From Treponema sp. (GTDB taxonomy: Bacteria > Spirochaetota > Spirochaetia > Treponematales > Treponemataceae), in contig JAKSTM010000015.1 in the NCBI GenBank assembly GCA_024402565.1, positions 1 through 36,854 of the forward strand: 36,854 nt of DNA, given 5' to 3'. Under the pieces are notes generated by a model. That model was not told the DNA's origin. It was given only the letters and a program-made list of their open reading frames with translations, and searched no databases. Below, piece after piece: positions 24,028 to 31,693 of the stretch (position 1 is its first letter; each line of letters starts with the position of its first letter). Position numbers and translations under genes: made by a program.

Positions 24028-24073
24028 AAAGCTGACAATCACAAAGGAGTTTTCCCCGTGACTGTCAGCTTTC
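24028..24073 (-). terminator. Terminator of the glgX-glgP operon
   Basis: AAAGCTGACA and TGTCAGCTTT form the base of a long stem (24028-24037 with 24064-24073), continued by TCAC/GTGA after a mismatch. Read on the minus strand it is followed by a run of T. It lies directly upstream of the lipoprotein operon promoter. Confidence 0.85.
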
Positions 24074-24081
24074 CTATTTAA

Positions 24082-24119
24082 ATGGATAATTATCCATTAT
24101 CCATTGTCTATTATCAATT
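24082..24119. repeat. Short palindrome and heptamer repeats after glgP
   Basis: A perfect 16-bp palindrome (24082-24097, ATGGATAA/TTATCCAT) is followed by tandem variants of the unit TATCCAT/TATCAAT. It lies between the glgP stop codon and the terminator. Confidence 0.5.
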
Positions 24120-24121
24120 TC

Positions 24122-26566
24122 CTAGAGAACCACTTTTTCCAGTTTCCAGATGTCGCGTACGTAATCTTCGATTGTACGGTCTGAACTGAACTTACCGGCA
24201 TTAGCAATGTTGATGATTGCCTTGCGTGCCCAAGCTTTGCGGTCTGAATAATCAGCAGCAATTCTTTCCTGTGCTTTTACATAAGATTCAAAGTCTGCAA
24301 GCAGGTAGTAAACGTCAGGACGCTGACCTTCTACACCGTAAATCAAAGAATCGTAAAGTTCTTTGAAAATCTGATGTGTTGGATCATATGTTCCGTCTAC
24401 AAGCTGATTCAAAACTTTTGCGAGAGCAGGATTTCTATCCATATATTCCTGTGGATTATATGAATGTTCTTTTTCCATTGCAATAATTTCATCAGAAGTA
24501 AGACCGAATACATAAGCATTTTCTGCACCGGCTTCTTCAACGATTTCAATATTTGCTCCATCAAGTGTTCCCAATGTAAGAGCACCGTTCAGCATAAACT
24601 TCATGTTTGATGTACCTGAAGCTTCAAGTCCGGCAGTAGAAATCTGTTCTGAAACATCTGCAGCAGGGAAGATTTTTTCTGCAACTGATACGCGGTAGTT
24701 TTCTACGAATACAACACGAATCTTTCCGCGAACACGGCGATCATTATTGATACGTTCTGCAACTGTATTAATCAATTTGATGATAGACTTTGCACGGCGG
24801 TAGCCAGATGCTGCCTTTGCACCAAAGATGAATGTACGTGCTGGTGGATTGTAGTTTGGATCTTCTACCAGGCGGTTGTACAGGTACATGATGTGAAGCA
24901 CGTTCAGAAGCTGACGTTTGTATTCATGAAGGCGTTTTACCTGAACATCGAAAATTGATTCAGGATCCAGGAATTCATTCTGTGCATGTTTAAGGAATTC
25001 TGCAAGAGCCTGTTTGTTTTCCTGTTTGATTCTAAGGAATTCATCAATTGATGCAGGATCGTCTGCAAACTTTTCCAATTCCTTAAGCTTTGAAAGTTCC
25101 TTTTCCCATCCGTGTCCAATTCTGTCTGTAATAAATTTTGACAGTTCAGGGTTTGCGTTACAAAGCCAGCGGCGCTGTGTAATACCGTTTGTTTTATTGT
25201 TGAACTTTGCAGGATACAGGTCATACCAGTCTTTAAGTTCTTTTGTCTTAAGCAGTTCTGTATGAAGTGCTGCAACACCATTTACGCTGAAACATGAATG
25301 GATTGCGAGCCATGCCATGTAAACTTTATCATTGTGGATAATAGACATGTGCTGGTGTTTTTCGTAATCGTTTGGATATTTCTGGCGCAGTTCGATAAGA
25401 AGACGACGGTTAATTTCTTCAACAATCTGATAGATACGTGGAAGAAGTCCCTGGAAAATCTGGATTGGCCATTTTTCCAAAGCTTCGGCCAGGATTGTGT
25501 GGTTTGTATAAGCGAATGTTTTTGTAACAACATCCCATGCTTCGTCCCAACCAACATTGTAATCATCCATAAGGATGCGCATAAGTTCAGGAATAGCAAC
25601 TACAGGATGTGTATCATTAAGCTGGATTACATGAAGTTCAGGGAACTTTTTGAAATCTGTTCCGTAGTCTGCAACATAGTGACGAACCAGATCCTGAAGT
25701 GAAGCAGAACTGAAGAAGTACTGCTGTTTAAGACGAAGTGCTTTTCCGCTTGGACCGTTATCGTTTGGATAAAGAACACGGCTAATATTTTCTGCACTGT
25801 TCTGGCGTTCAACGGCGCGGTTGTAATCCATGTTGTTGAAAAGCTGAAGATCAAAACCATTTGCAGATGATGCTTCCCACAGGCGCAGTGTATTTACTGT
25901 TTTTGTATCAAAACCAACGATTGGCATATCGTATGGAGTTGCAATTACTTCTTCTGCATTTTCAATATAGAAACGAGGCTGTCCGTCTGGAGTCTTTCCA
26001 TAAGCAATGTTTCCACCAAACTTAACAGTAACCTGAAGGTCTGAACGTTTTACTTCCCATGGATCACGATGTTTAAGCCAGTTATCAGGATATTCAACCT
26101 GGTAACCATCTTCGATTTTCTGTTCAAACATACCGTATTCATAACGGATACCATATCCATGTCCTGGGTAATCAAGAGTTGCCAGTGAGTCCAGGAAACA
26201 TGCTGCAAGGCGCCCAAGACCACCGTTACCAAGACCTGCATCCGGTTCTTCATCTTCAATCATGTCATAATTAATGTTCATTCCCTGAAGAACTTCTTTT
26301 ACAGCATCTTTAATTCCACAGTTAATCAAGTTGTTTGAAAGTGCACGTCCCATAAGGAATTCAGCTGATAAATAATAAAGCTGTTTTGTAGGCTTCTTTT
26401 CGTATTCGTTGCGTGTAGCCATCCAGTTATCCATGATAATTTCACGGGCTGAAGCTGAAACTGCATCGAAAAGATCGTGAGAGTTTGCCTGGCTGATGTC
26501 TTTACCATACTGACGGCGAAGACGTCCCGAAAGGTTTTCTTTAAATTTTTCTGCATCAAAAACCAT
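24122..26566 (-). CDS. glgP: Glycogen/alpha-glucan phosphorylase
   Basis: An 814-residue GT35 phosphorylase that releases glucose-1-phosphate from glycogen or maltodextrins using pyridoxal phosphate. Seen in order are YYLSAEFLMGRAL, GNGGLGRLAACFLDS, GYGIRYEYGMFEQ, the KRLHEYKRQLLN region and the PLP lysine motif EASGTSNMKFMLNGAL. Length matches E. coli GlgP (815). The start at 26566 is chosen because GAGGAG lies just upstream; an in-frame ATG at 26641 overlaps glgX and codes through a hairpin. It is the second gene after glgX with a 71-nt gap. Confidence 0.97.
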   Translation of the reverse strand: MVFDAEKFKENLSGRLRRQYGKDISQANSHDLFDAVSASAREIIMDNWMATRNEYEKKPTKQLYYLSAEFLMGRALSNNLINCGIKDAVKEVLQGMNINYDMIEDEEPDAGLGNGGLGRLAACFLDSLATLDYPGHGYGIRYEYGMFEQKIEDGYQVEYPDNWLKHRDPWEVKRSDLQVTVKFGGNIAYGKTPDGQPRFYIENAEEVIATPYDMPIVGFDTKTVNTLRLWEASSANGFDLQLFNNMDYNRAVERQNSAENISRVLYPNDNGPSGKALRLKQQYFFSSASLQDLVRHYVADYGTDFKKFPELHVIQLNDTHPVVAIPELMRILMDDYNVGWDEAWDVVTKTFAYTNHTILAEALEKWPIQIFQGLLPRIYQIVEEINRRLLIELRQKYPNDYEKHQHMSIIHNDKVYMAWLAIHSCFSVNGVAALHTELLKTKELKDWYDLYPAKFNNKTNGITQRRWLCNANPELSKFITDRIGHGWEKELSKLKELEKFADDPASIDEFLRIKQENKQALAEFLKHAQNEFLDPESIFDVQVKRLHEYKRQLLNVLHIMYLYNRLVEDPNYNPPARTFIFGAKAASGYRRAKSIIKLINTVAERINNDRRVRGKIRVVFVENYRVSVAEKIFPAADVSEQISTAGLEASGTSNMKFMLNGALTLGTLDGANIEIVEEAGAENAYVFGLTSDEIIAMEKEHSYNPQEYMDRNPALAKVLNQLVDGTYDPTHQIFKELYDSLIYGVEGQRPDVYYLLADFESYVKAQERIAADYSDRKAWARKAIINIANAGKFSSDRTIEDYVRDIWKLEKVVL

Positions 26567-26581
26567 AGTTTTCTCCTCTTG

Positions 26582-26631
26582 AATCTCACACGAAATAAGA
26601 AATAACTTCCTGTTTCTTTCGGTGTGAGATT
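26582..26631 (-). promoter_or_regulatory. Intercistronic hairpin between glgX and glgP
   Basis: AATCTCACAC..GAAA (26582-26595) is the inverse of TTTCG.GTGTGAGATT (26617-26631), giving a 14-bp stem with one bulge. No T run follows, so it is not a standard terminator. It may protect or help process the mRNA and so set the glgX:glgP ratio. Confidence 0.6.
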
Positions 26632-26637
26632 TAATTT

Positions 26638-28755
26638 TCATTTACCAATTAAAATTGTAGAACTTCCGCTTATCAAAACATAACGTTTCTGATCCAGAAG
26701 AAGTTCTTCTTTGCCAGCTTCACAGAAGTCAGCAGGGCTTTCAAATGAAGTATCTGCAACACGATACCAGGATTTTCCGGCAGGCAGAGTTGGCAGAGTA
26801 ACTGTTAAATCATAGATGTCCATATTTGTGGCAATATAAAAATCACCATTTTCACCTGAAAGTTTATAACTAAGGAAACGGTCATTGTTATTCCATTCTG
26901 GATTTTTTCCGTTTCTGTCGTACCATGTAATTTCCGCCACTGTTCCCTTTTCAAAAGTATCAGGGAAAAAGTCTGTGCGACGGAAGCAGGCGTTTCTTCG
27001 GCGAAGAGAAATCATTTCTTTTGTAAAACGAACTAAGCCTGCATTTTTTTCTGCCAGTGTCCAGTCAAACCAGTTCAGCTCTGAATCCTGACAATAAGTA
27101 TTATTATTTCCTTTCTGTGTACGGCGCATTTCATCACCGCCCAAAAGCATAGGTACACCCTGACTTGCAAAAAGATAAACCATAAAGTTTTTTATCTTTT
27201 TCAGGCGCACCCCTTCTATTTTTGGATTTACAGAATCCCCTTCAAATCCGTGATTCCAGCTGATATTATCATCTGTACCATCACGGTTTTCTTCACCGTT
27301 TTCTTCATTATGTTTATAGTTATAACTTACCAGATCATTCATGGTAAAACCATCATGAGCGGTAATGAAATTTATTGAAGCCAAAGGACTTCTGTTTCCC
27401 GATTTATAGAGATCAGAGCTTCCAGCAACGCGTGTTGCAGCAAGTGTTGAAGTTCCTTCATCTCCACGGATAAAACGACGAATATCATCACGGTACTTTC
27501 CGTTCCATTCGCTCCATCTTCCACCAGGGAAACATCCAACCTGATAACAGCCACCACAATCCCACGGTTCTGCAATGATCTTTGTATTTCTCAAAACTGG
27601 GTCTTCAGAAATTTCATTTGTTAATGGAGGATTCGATGGAATATAACCATTTGCTTCACGTGTCAAAATTGAAGCCAGGTCAAAACGGAAACCATCAACG
27701 TGCATTTCCATAACCCAATAACGAAGACAGTCTATGATAAATCGTCTGACAACAGGATGATTACAATTTACTGTATTTCCACATCCTGAATAGTTCATAT
27801 AATATTGTTTTTCATTTTCAGGAAGGCTGTAATAAACACTGTTTTCAAACCCACGGAAGCTGAACGTATATCCATGTTCATTTCCTTCTGCAGTATGATT
27901 GAAAACCACATCCAGAATAACTTCAATTCCAGCTTTATGAAGAGCCTTTACTAATTCTTTAAATTCCCGAACTGAACCACCAGGAGTTTTATCAAAAGCA
28001 TAACTTGTCTTTGGAGCAAAAAATGCCATAGTACTGTAGCCCCAATAATTTACAAGTTTTTCACCTGTTCTTGGATTCACATTTCCATTTTCATTTTCAT
28101 CAAATTCAAACAGAGGCAAAAATTCTACAGAAGTAATTCCCAATGATTTTAAATAATCGATTTTTTTCTGAAATCCCTTGTAAGTTCCTGAACCTTCATT
28201 TTCAGAGATTCCCGAAGTTTTTGAAGCTGTGAAACCTTTAACATGAGTTTCATAAATTACAGTTTCATTCAGAGGATAATTTAATGGTCTGTCTCCTTCC
28301 CAGTCAAAACTTTTATCGTTGACTACCACACATTTAGGGAAATATGTAAGATCCTGGAGTTCTCCATTTTGAACACCAGCAAGACCATCTTCATGCTGTT
28401 TGTTATATGCGCCAAAAACAGAACCTTTTGTCAAAGCTTTGGCATATGGATCTAGAAGATATTTTGCAAAATTAAAGCGATGCCCTTTTGGAGGAATGTA
28501 TGGACCATCAACTCTGTAAAGATAAAGAGCTCCTTCTTTAAGTCCTTCAACAAAACAATGCCAGATGTCTCCAGTTTTATTTTTTTCAGGATCAAATTCA
28601 TAACTAGCAGAAGGATTTGCTGAATCATCGCGATCAAAAAAATAAATCACCACGCGGGTAGCATTACGAGAATAAACCGCAAAGTTCACTCCACCGTCCA
28701 TAACGGTAGCACCTGAAAGAAGAGGACTTCCACTCTGTACAACTAATTCGCCCAT
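26638..28755 (-). CDS. glgX: Glycogen debranching enzyme (isoamylase-type, GH13)
   Basis: A 705-residue GlgX/TreX-type enzyme that hydrolyses alpha-1,6 branches. An N-terminal CBM48-like domain (GVNFAVYSRNATRVVIYFFD) precedes the GH13 barrel with VILDVVFNHTAEGN (region I), DGFRFDLAS (nucleophile Asp), IAEPWD (acid/base Glu) and NFITAHDGFTMNDLVSY (third catalytic Asp). Length fits the family. It is the first gene of the glgX-glgP operon, where debranching would give GlgP access to linear chains. TATACT ends 9 nt before the ATG and no Shine-Dalgarno is visible. Confidence 0.96.
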   Translation of the reverse strand: MGELVVQSGSPLLSGATVMDGGVNFAVYSRNATRVVIYFFDRDDSANPSASYEFDPEKNKTGDIWHCFVEGLKEGALYLYRVDGPYIPPKGHRFNFAKYLLDPYAKALTKGSVFGAYNKQHEDGLAGVQNGELQDLTYFPKCVVVNDKSFDWEGDRPLNYPLNETVIYETHVKGFTASKTSGISENEGSGTYKGFQKKIDYLKSLGITSVEFLPLFEFDENENGNVNPRTGEKLVNYWGYSTMAFFAPKTSYAFDKTPGGSVREFKELVKALHKAGIEVILDVVFNHTAEGNEHGYTFSFRGFENSVYYSLPENEKQYYMNYSGCGNTVNCNHPVVRRFIIDCLRYWVMEMHVDGFRFDLASILTREANGYIPSNPPLTNEISEDPVLRNTKIIAEPWDCGGCYQVGCFPGGRWSEWNGKYRDDIRRFIRGDEGTSTLAATRVAGSSDLYKSGNRSPLASINFITAHDGFTMNDLVSYNYKHNEENGEENRDGTDDNISWNHGFEGDSVNPKIEGVRLKKIKNFMVYLFASQGVPMLLGGDEMRRTQKGNNNTYCQDSELNWFDWTLAEKNAGLVRFTKEMISLRRRNACFRRTDFFPDTFEKGTVAEITWYDRNGKNPEWNNNDRFLSYKLSGENGDFYIATNMDIYDLTVTLPTLPAGKSWYRVADTSFESPADFCEAGKEELLLDQKRYVLISGSSTILIGK

Positions 28756-28764
28756 GTTTCGTCT

Positions 28765-28770
28765 AGTATA
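28765..28770 (-). promoter_or_regulatory. -10 box of glgX, near-leaderless
   Basis: TATACT on the minus strand lies 9 nt before the ATG at 28755. The -35 region is not recognisable. Confidence 0.4.
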
Positions 28771-28810
28771 TCGAATTCATAGGTGAAATTCCATATATTA
28801 ATGGAGAATT

Positions 28811-28888
28811 TGGAGAAAGGGGGAAGTCTCCCCCTCGCGCGCACTGCGTTGCCCGCTACCCCCTCTCCGGGGACACCCCGGACCCCAG
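28811..28888. repeat. Palindrome-rich intergenic repeat, copy 2
   Basis: AGGGGGA/TCCCCCT forms a hairpin at 28818-28835, then GCGCGC, CGTTG and CGCTACCCC follow in the same order as in the element after carB, and a second G/C-rich hairpin (CCGGGG/CCCCGG) lies at 28867-28882. Similarity to 1905-1956 was judged by eye. Confidence 0.55.
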
Positions 28889-28959
28889 AGAACCACAGAT
28901 ACACGCAGAGTGTGGTATAATTGGTTGTCCAGACAAACAGAAATTTAGCGGGACAATTA

Positions 28960-29143
28960 AACCGCAGATAAACGCGGATGCACGCGGATATTTTTTTATT
29001 TTCTAAATTCCGATTGAATTATTATTTTTATATTATGGAATTGAATCAAATAACAGAACGAATAATTGGTACACCTAAAATCCAAATAAAACGTTTTGTA
29101 AATCGCTTATAATATCAGCGTTTATCTGCGTGCATCTGCGGTT
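28960..29143. pseudogene. Collapsed GxxExxY-protein unit with inverted flanking repeats
   Basis: A 25-codon ORF (29035-29112) reads MELNQITERIIG followed by TPKIQIKRFVNRL and a stop. The first half is the usual N-terminus of GxxExxY-family proteins, and the second half resembles their C-terminus, so about 100 internal codons seem deleted in frame. It is flanked by inverted copies of a sequence containing ACCGCAGAT and GCGTTTATCTGCG (28964-28990 and 29116-29143). From memory, such CGCAGAT/AACGC repeats often accompany GxxExxY genes. No function is expected. Confidence 0.6.
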
Positions 29144-29194
29144 ATTTTATTCATACAAATAACAATTGATTTTAATACTTGTCAATGTTTATCC

Positions 29195-29223
29195 TTGACT
29201 TTAAACTTGTACAATTGTACATT
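29195..29223 (+). promoter_or_regulatory. Promoter and operator of the PIN/Phd toxin-antitoxin operon
   Basis: TTGACT (29195-29200), 17 nt and TACATT (29218-29223) end 6 nt before the ATG at 29230. The perfect 14-bp palindrome TGTACAATTGTACA (29208-29221) overlaps the -10 box and is the likely binding site for the Phd-type antitoxin. Confidence 0.78.
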
Positions 29224-29229
29224 AGAGAT

Positions 29230-29619
29230 ATGAGTGATATTGTAATTGATGCTTCATGTGTGCTTTCTTTTTTGCTGAATCAGGAAGGGTGTGAAAATGT
29301 TGTTTCAATTGTTGGAGAGAATCAACTGGTAGCTCCAAGTTGTTTACCTTTTGAAATTGGAAATGCTATCAGCAAATTGATAAAACGAAAACTTATTTCG
29401 GTATATGAAGGTGTTTCTGTTTTTCACGAATTTGCACGAATTCCTATCAGGTTAATTGAACCTGATATTCCAAATTCTATTGTGATTGCAGGTGAATCAG
29501 AGTCTTATGCTTACGATTGTTATTATCTCAATATAGCAGCTCAAATGGTTCTTCCTTTGTTTACTTATGATGATAAAATGAAAGAAACTGCGGAAAAGAG
29601 AGGTATAAAATGCTTGTAG
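29230..29619 (+). CDS. VapC-like PIN-domain toxin
   Basis: A 129-residue PIN RNase with the four acidic positions visible: Asp7 (VIDASC), Glu42 (LPFEIGNA), Asp96 (YAYDCYYL) and Asp114 (FTYDD). The start at 29230 is preferred over an upstream in-frame ATG at 29179 because the -35 and -10 boxes lie between them and the PIN domain begins at once (MSDIVIDAS). The toxin gene comes before the antitoxin and overlaps it by 10 nt, the reverse of the common antitoxin-first order. The region is rich in repeats, which fits a mobile TA module. Confidence 0.88.
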   Translation: MSDIVIDASCVLSFLLNQEGCENVVSIVGENQLVAPSCLPFEIGNAISKLIKRKLISVYEGVSVFHEFARIPIRLIEPDIPNSIVIAGESESYAYDCYYLNIAAQMVLPLFTYDDKMKETAEKRGIKCL

Positions 29620-29831
29620 TAACATATTCAGAAGCCAGACAGAATTTTGCATCAGTATTGGATACTTCAAAAAAAGATGGCGTTGTTGTTGTAAAAAGAG
29701 CTGACGGATCCTCTTTTAGAATTACACCAGAAATCGAAAAGAAATCTCCATTTACCGGAATAAAAACTCTTGCAAACATTAAGCAAGAAGAAATAATTTC
29801 TGCATTAAGGGAAACAAGAGAAGAAAACTAA
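29610..29831 (+). CDS. Phd/YefM-family antitoxin
   Basis: A 73-residue protein starting MLVVTYSEARQNFASVLDTSKKDGVVVVKRADGSS, the classic Phd/YefM DNA-binding fold (strand, helix over residues 7-20, then two strands). The C-terminal ~25 charged residues would wrap the toxin. Its start lies inside the toxin gene, and GAGAGG in the toxin's last codons can serve as ribosome site. Its last 4 nt overlap the end of the convergent gene at 29828. Confidence 0.87.
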   Translation: MLVVTYSEARQNFASVLDTSKKDGVVVVKRADGSSFRITPEIEKKSPFTGIKTLANIKQEEIISALRETREEN

Positions 29832-30190
29832 GCCATGAAGCTGAAGATTTCGCCGGCCTGAGGCATGGTTCCTGCCATGAACTGAGGTGCGGTGTTTACA
29901 GCCTGCTTAATCTGGAACTGATAATTTTTGATAAGCTGTTCTGCAGTTTCCTCATTGATGTTGGTAAATGATTCTGCAGGTTCATTTTTTATTGCGGAAA
30001 GACGTTCAATCATGGCGTTGAGAATCTGAATTTTTGTGATTGAAACTCCGTTCTGTCCGCTTTTTGCGGCAACGCCTGAAACATGGTCAAAATGAGAATA
30101 GAGAACTGCATTCTTGCTTACAGGAACGTAAAGTTTTGAAGCTCCTGCGCCGTATGAGTAAGGGTTTAAATTTCCGATTGATGTAGTCAT
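29828..30190 (-). CDS. Conserved-looking hypothetical protein
   Basis: A 120-residue soluble protein I do not recognise. It has a Gly/Tyr/Ser-rich N-terminus (NLNPYSYGAGASKLYVPVS), a central helical part (SITKIQILNAMIERLSAI) and a Met/Ala-rich C-terminus. There is no signal peptide or membrane helix. GGAG lies 8 nt before the ATG, and that ribosome site is inside a perfect inverted repeat (see 30191-30258). The gene lies downstream of and on the same strand as the SLC13-type transporter, 80 nt away with no terminator, so co-transcription is possible. Confidence 0.7.
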   Translation of the reverse strand: MTTSIGNLNPYSYGAGASKLYVPVSKNAVLYSHFDHVSGVAAKSGQNGVSITKIQILNAMIERLSAIKNEPAESFTNINEETAEQLIKNYQFQIKQAVNTAPQFMAGTMPQAGEIFSFMA

Positions 30191-30258
30191 CTCTTTTCTC
30201 CGTGAAAACTGAAAACATTCAGCCTTCTATATATATGTTCGGAAAACGGAGAAAAGAG
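30191..30258 (-). promoter_or_regulatory. Inverted repeat that can mask a ribosome-binding site
   Basis: CTCTTTTCTCCGT (30191-30203) and ACGGAGAAAAGAG (30246-30258) are perfect 13-bp inverse copies. On the minus-strand RNA the second arm contains the GGAG immediately before the ATG at 30190. A TATATATAG element lies in the loop and could be the gene's own -10 box. Confidence 0.6.
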
Positions 30259-30270
30259 TTTAGAAAAATT

Positions 30271-31593
30271 TTATCCCCAGACGAACCAGAGGCTTACGGC
30301 AGCAGCGGCAGTTGTAAGAATGGTGAAAGGAGCGGCGATTTTCAGGAAGCCGCCAAAGTTTACAGGGTGGCCTTCATCCTTAAGAATTCCCATGGCAACT
30401 ACGTTGGCAGATGCCCCGTAAGGAGTCAGGTTTCCGCCAAGACACGAACCGATAAGCAATGCGAACATGAAAAGTTCAGGTGCAATGTTCATCTGTGCCG
30501 CCATATTTCCAGCAACAGGAAGCATAACGATGATGTACGGAACGTTATCAACAAAGCCGGAAATGAGAATAGAAACCAAAAGAATGAGGACAAAGCCTGC
30601 AAGTTTATTTCCGTTTGTAATGCGGCCAAGGGAAATTGCAAGGTCGTTTAAAAGTCCTACTTCGCTGATAGCGCCAACTACTACGAAAATTCCCATGAGG
30701 AAGAAAATTGTTTCCCAGTCCAGACCAAAAATCAATTCCTTTACTTCAGCCATATTTTTTTTCTGACTGAAAATGTACCAGAGCACACCGACAATTCCCA
30801 AAGCAAGAACGAATCCGCCGGAAATATAAGTAAGCCCGTCACTAAAGAAAGAAATAACGGCAAGTCCGAAAATCATGCTTAAAAGCAAAATGAATGGAAC
30901 CCAGCTGATAATCGGTTCTTTTTCAACTTCCGACTTATCCTTGTACTTTGCAAAGAAGCAGTAGAAGAAAAGACATCCAACAAGAAGGCCTGCCTGAATA
31001 AAGAAGAAAATTGAAATTTTTCCCTGACTGATAAAGAAGTCATTGAATGTATAGCCTGAATATGAAGCAAAAATCATGCTTGGAGGGTCGCCTACCAGAG
31101 TTGCAGTTCCTTCAAGGTTTGACATAACTGCAAGACCGATCATAAATGGAACAGGATTGATTTTCAGTTTTTTACTGATGCTGAGTGCAATTGGAGCCAT
31201 AACAAGTACTGTAGCTACGTTTTCTACGAAAATAGATATGATGCCTGTAAGGGCAAGAATCATTACAACGGCAATACCTGTTGAACGGCAGGATCCTACA
31301 ATAGCGTCCGCAATCAGAGCAGGAACCTTTGAATAAAGGAAAAGCGCTGCAATTGTCATGGCGCCTACATAAATCATAAGGACATTCCAGTTGATAAGGT
31401 TTCCAAATGCATGTATAAGCGGGAACCAGCGGGAATTATTACCTGTAAAAATCTGTCCAGGGAAAAGCATTCCCATTACGAGAAGAACCAGTGCAACTCC
31501 TGTTGTAAACCAAACTTTCTTTTCCTGAAAGATGATTACCAGAAGATACATAATAACTGCAAGGGCTAATACAACCCACTTAATTGATAACAT
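30271..31593 (-). CDS. SLC13/ArsB/NhaD-type ion transporter
   Basis: A 440-residue membrane protein with about eleven hydrophobic helices of the ion transporter superfamily. Family features are NVATVLVMAPIALSISKKL, NLEGTATLVGDPPSMI and, near the end, the second-repeat segments DNVPYIIVMLPVA and GSCLGGNLTPYGASANVVAMGI. These twin NxxGxx(T/P)xGDPP-like hairpins suggest anion (carboxylate, sulfate or arsenite) or Na+/H+ transport; the substrate cannot be decided. It has no Shine-Dalgarno: TTGACC-N17-TAAATT ends 6 nt before the ATG. It is divergent from the EAL gene. Confidence 0.9.
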   Translation of the reverse strand: MLSIKWVVLALAVIMYLLVIIFQEKKVWFTTGVALVLLVMGMLFPGQIFTGNNSRWFPLIHAFGNLINWNVLMIYVGAMTIAALFLYSKVPALIADAIVGSCRSTGIAVVMILALTGIISIFVENVATVLVMAPIALSISKKLKINPVPFMIGLAVMSNLEGTATLVGDPPSMIFASYSGYTFNDFFISQGKISIFFFIQAGLLVGCLFFYCFFAKYKDKSEVEKEPIISWVPFILLLSMIFGLAVISFFSDGLTYISGGFVLALGIVGVLWYIFSQKKNMAEVKELIFGLDWETIFFLMGIFVVVGAISEVGLLNDLAISLGRITNGNKLAGFVLILLVSILISGFVDNVPYIIVMLPVAGNMAAQMNIAPELFMFALLIGSCLGGNLTPYGASANVVAMGILKDEGHPVNFGGFLKIAAPFTILTTAAAAVSLWFVWG

Positions 31594-31599
31594 ATACTA

Positions 31600-31628
31600 A
31601 ATTTACCCATAGTTTTGTATTAGGTCAA
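31600..31628 (-). promoter_or_regulatory. Promoter of the SLC13-type transporter, leaderless arrangement
   Basis: On the minus strand, TTGACC (31628-31623), 17 nt and TAAATT (31605-31600) are followed by 6 nt and the ATG at 31593. Confidence 0.6.
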
Positions 31629-31645
31629 CAAAATGACGAATTAAT

Positions 31646-31674
31646 TTGAAAAAAGAAAGATTTTCGTTGATAAT
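31646..31674 (+). promoter_or_regulatory. Promoter of the EAL gene
   Basis: TTGAAA (31646-31651), 17 nt and GATAAT (31669-31674) lie 19 nt before the ATG at 31694. The predicted leader is about 13 nt and has no Shine-Dalgarno. Confidence 0.5.
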
Positions 31675-31693
31675 AGTAAACATCTAAACAAGT

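Noticed and set aside
24001..24120. Small RNA gene between glgP and the lipoprotein operon
   Set aside because: The hairpin has terminator geometry for glgP on the minus strand, and no independent promoter for a short RNA was found.
29179..29229. A longer PIN toxin starting at 29179
   Set aside because: The added 17 residues cover the -35, operator and -10 sequences, and the PIN domain begins at the ATG at 29230.
30202..30651. A 149-residue plus-strand ORF
   Set aside because: It is the complement of the SLC13-type transporter's 3' end, has poor protein character and no ribosome site.
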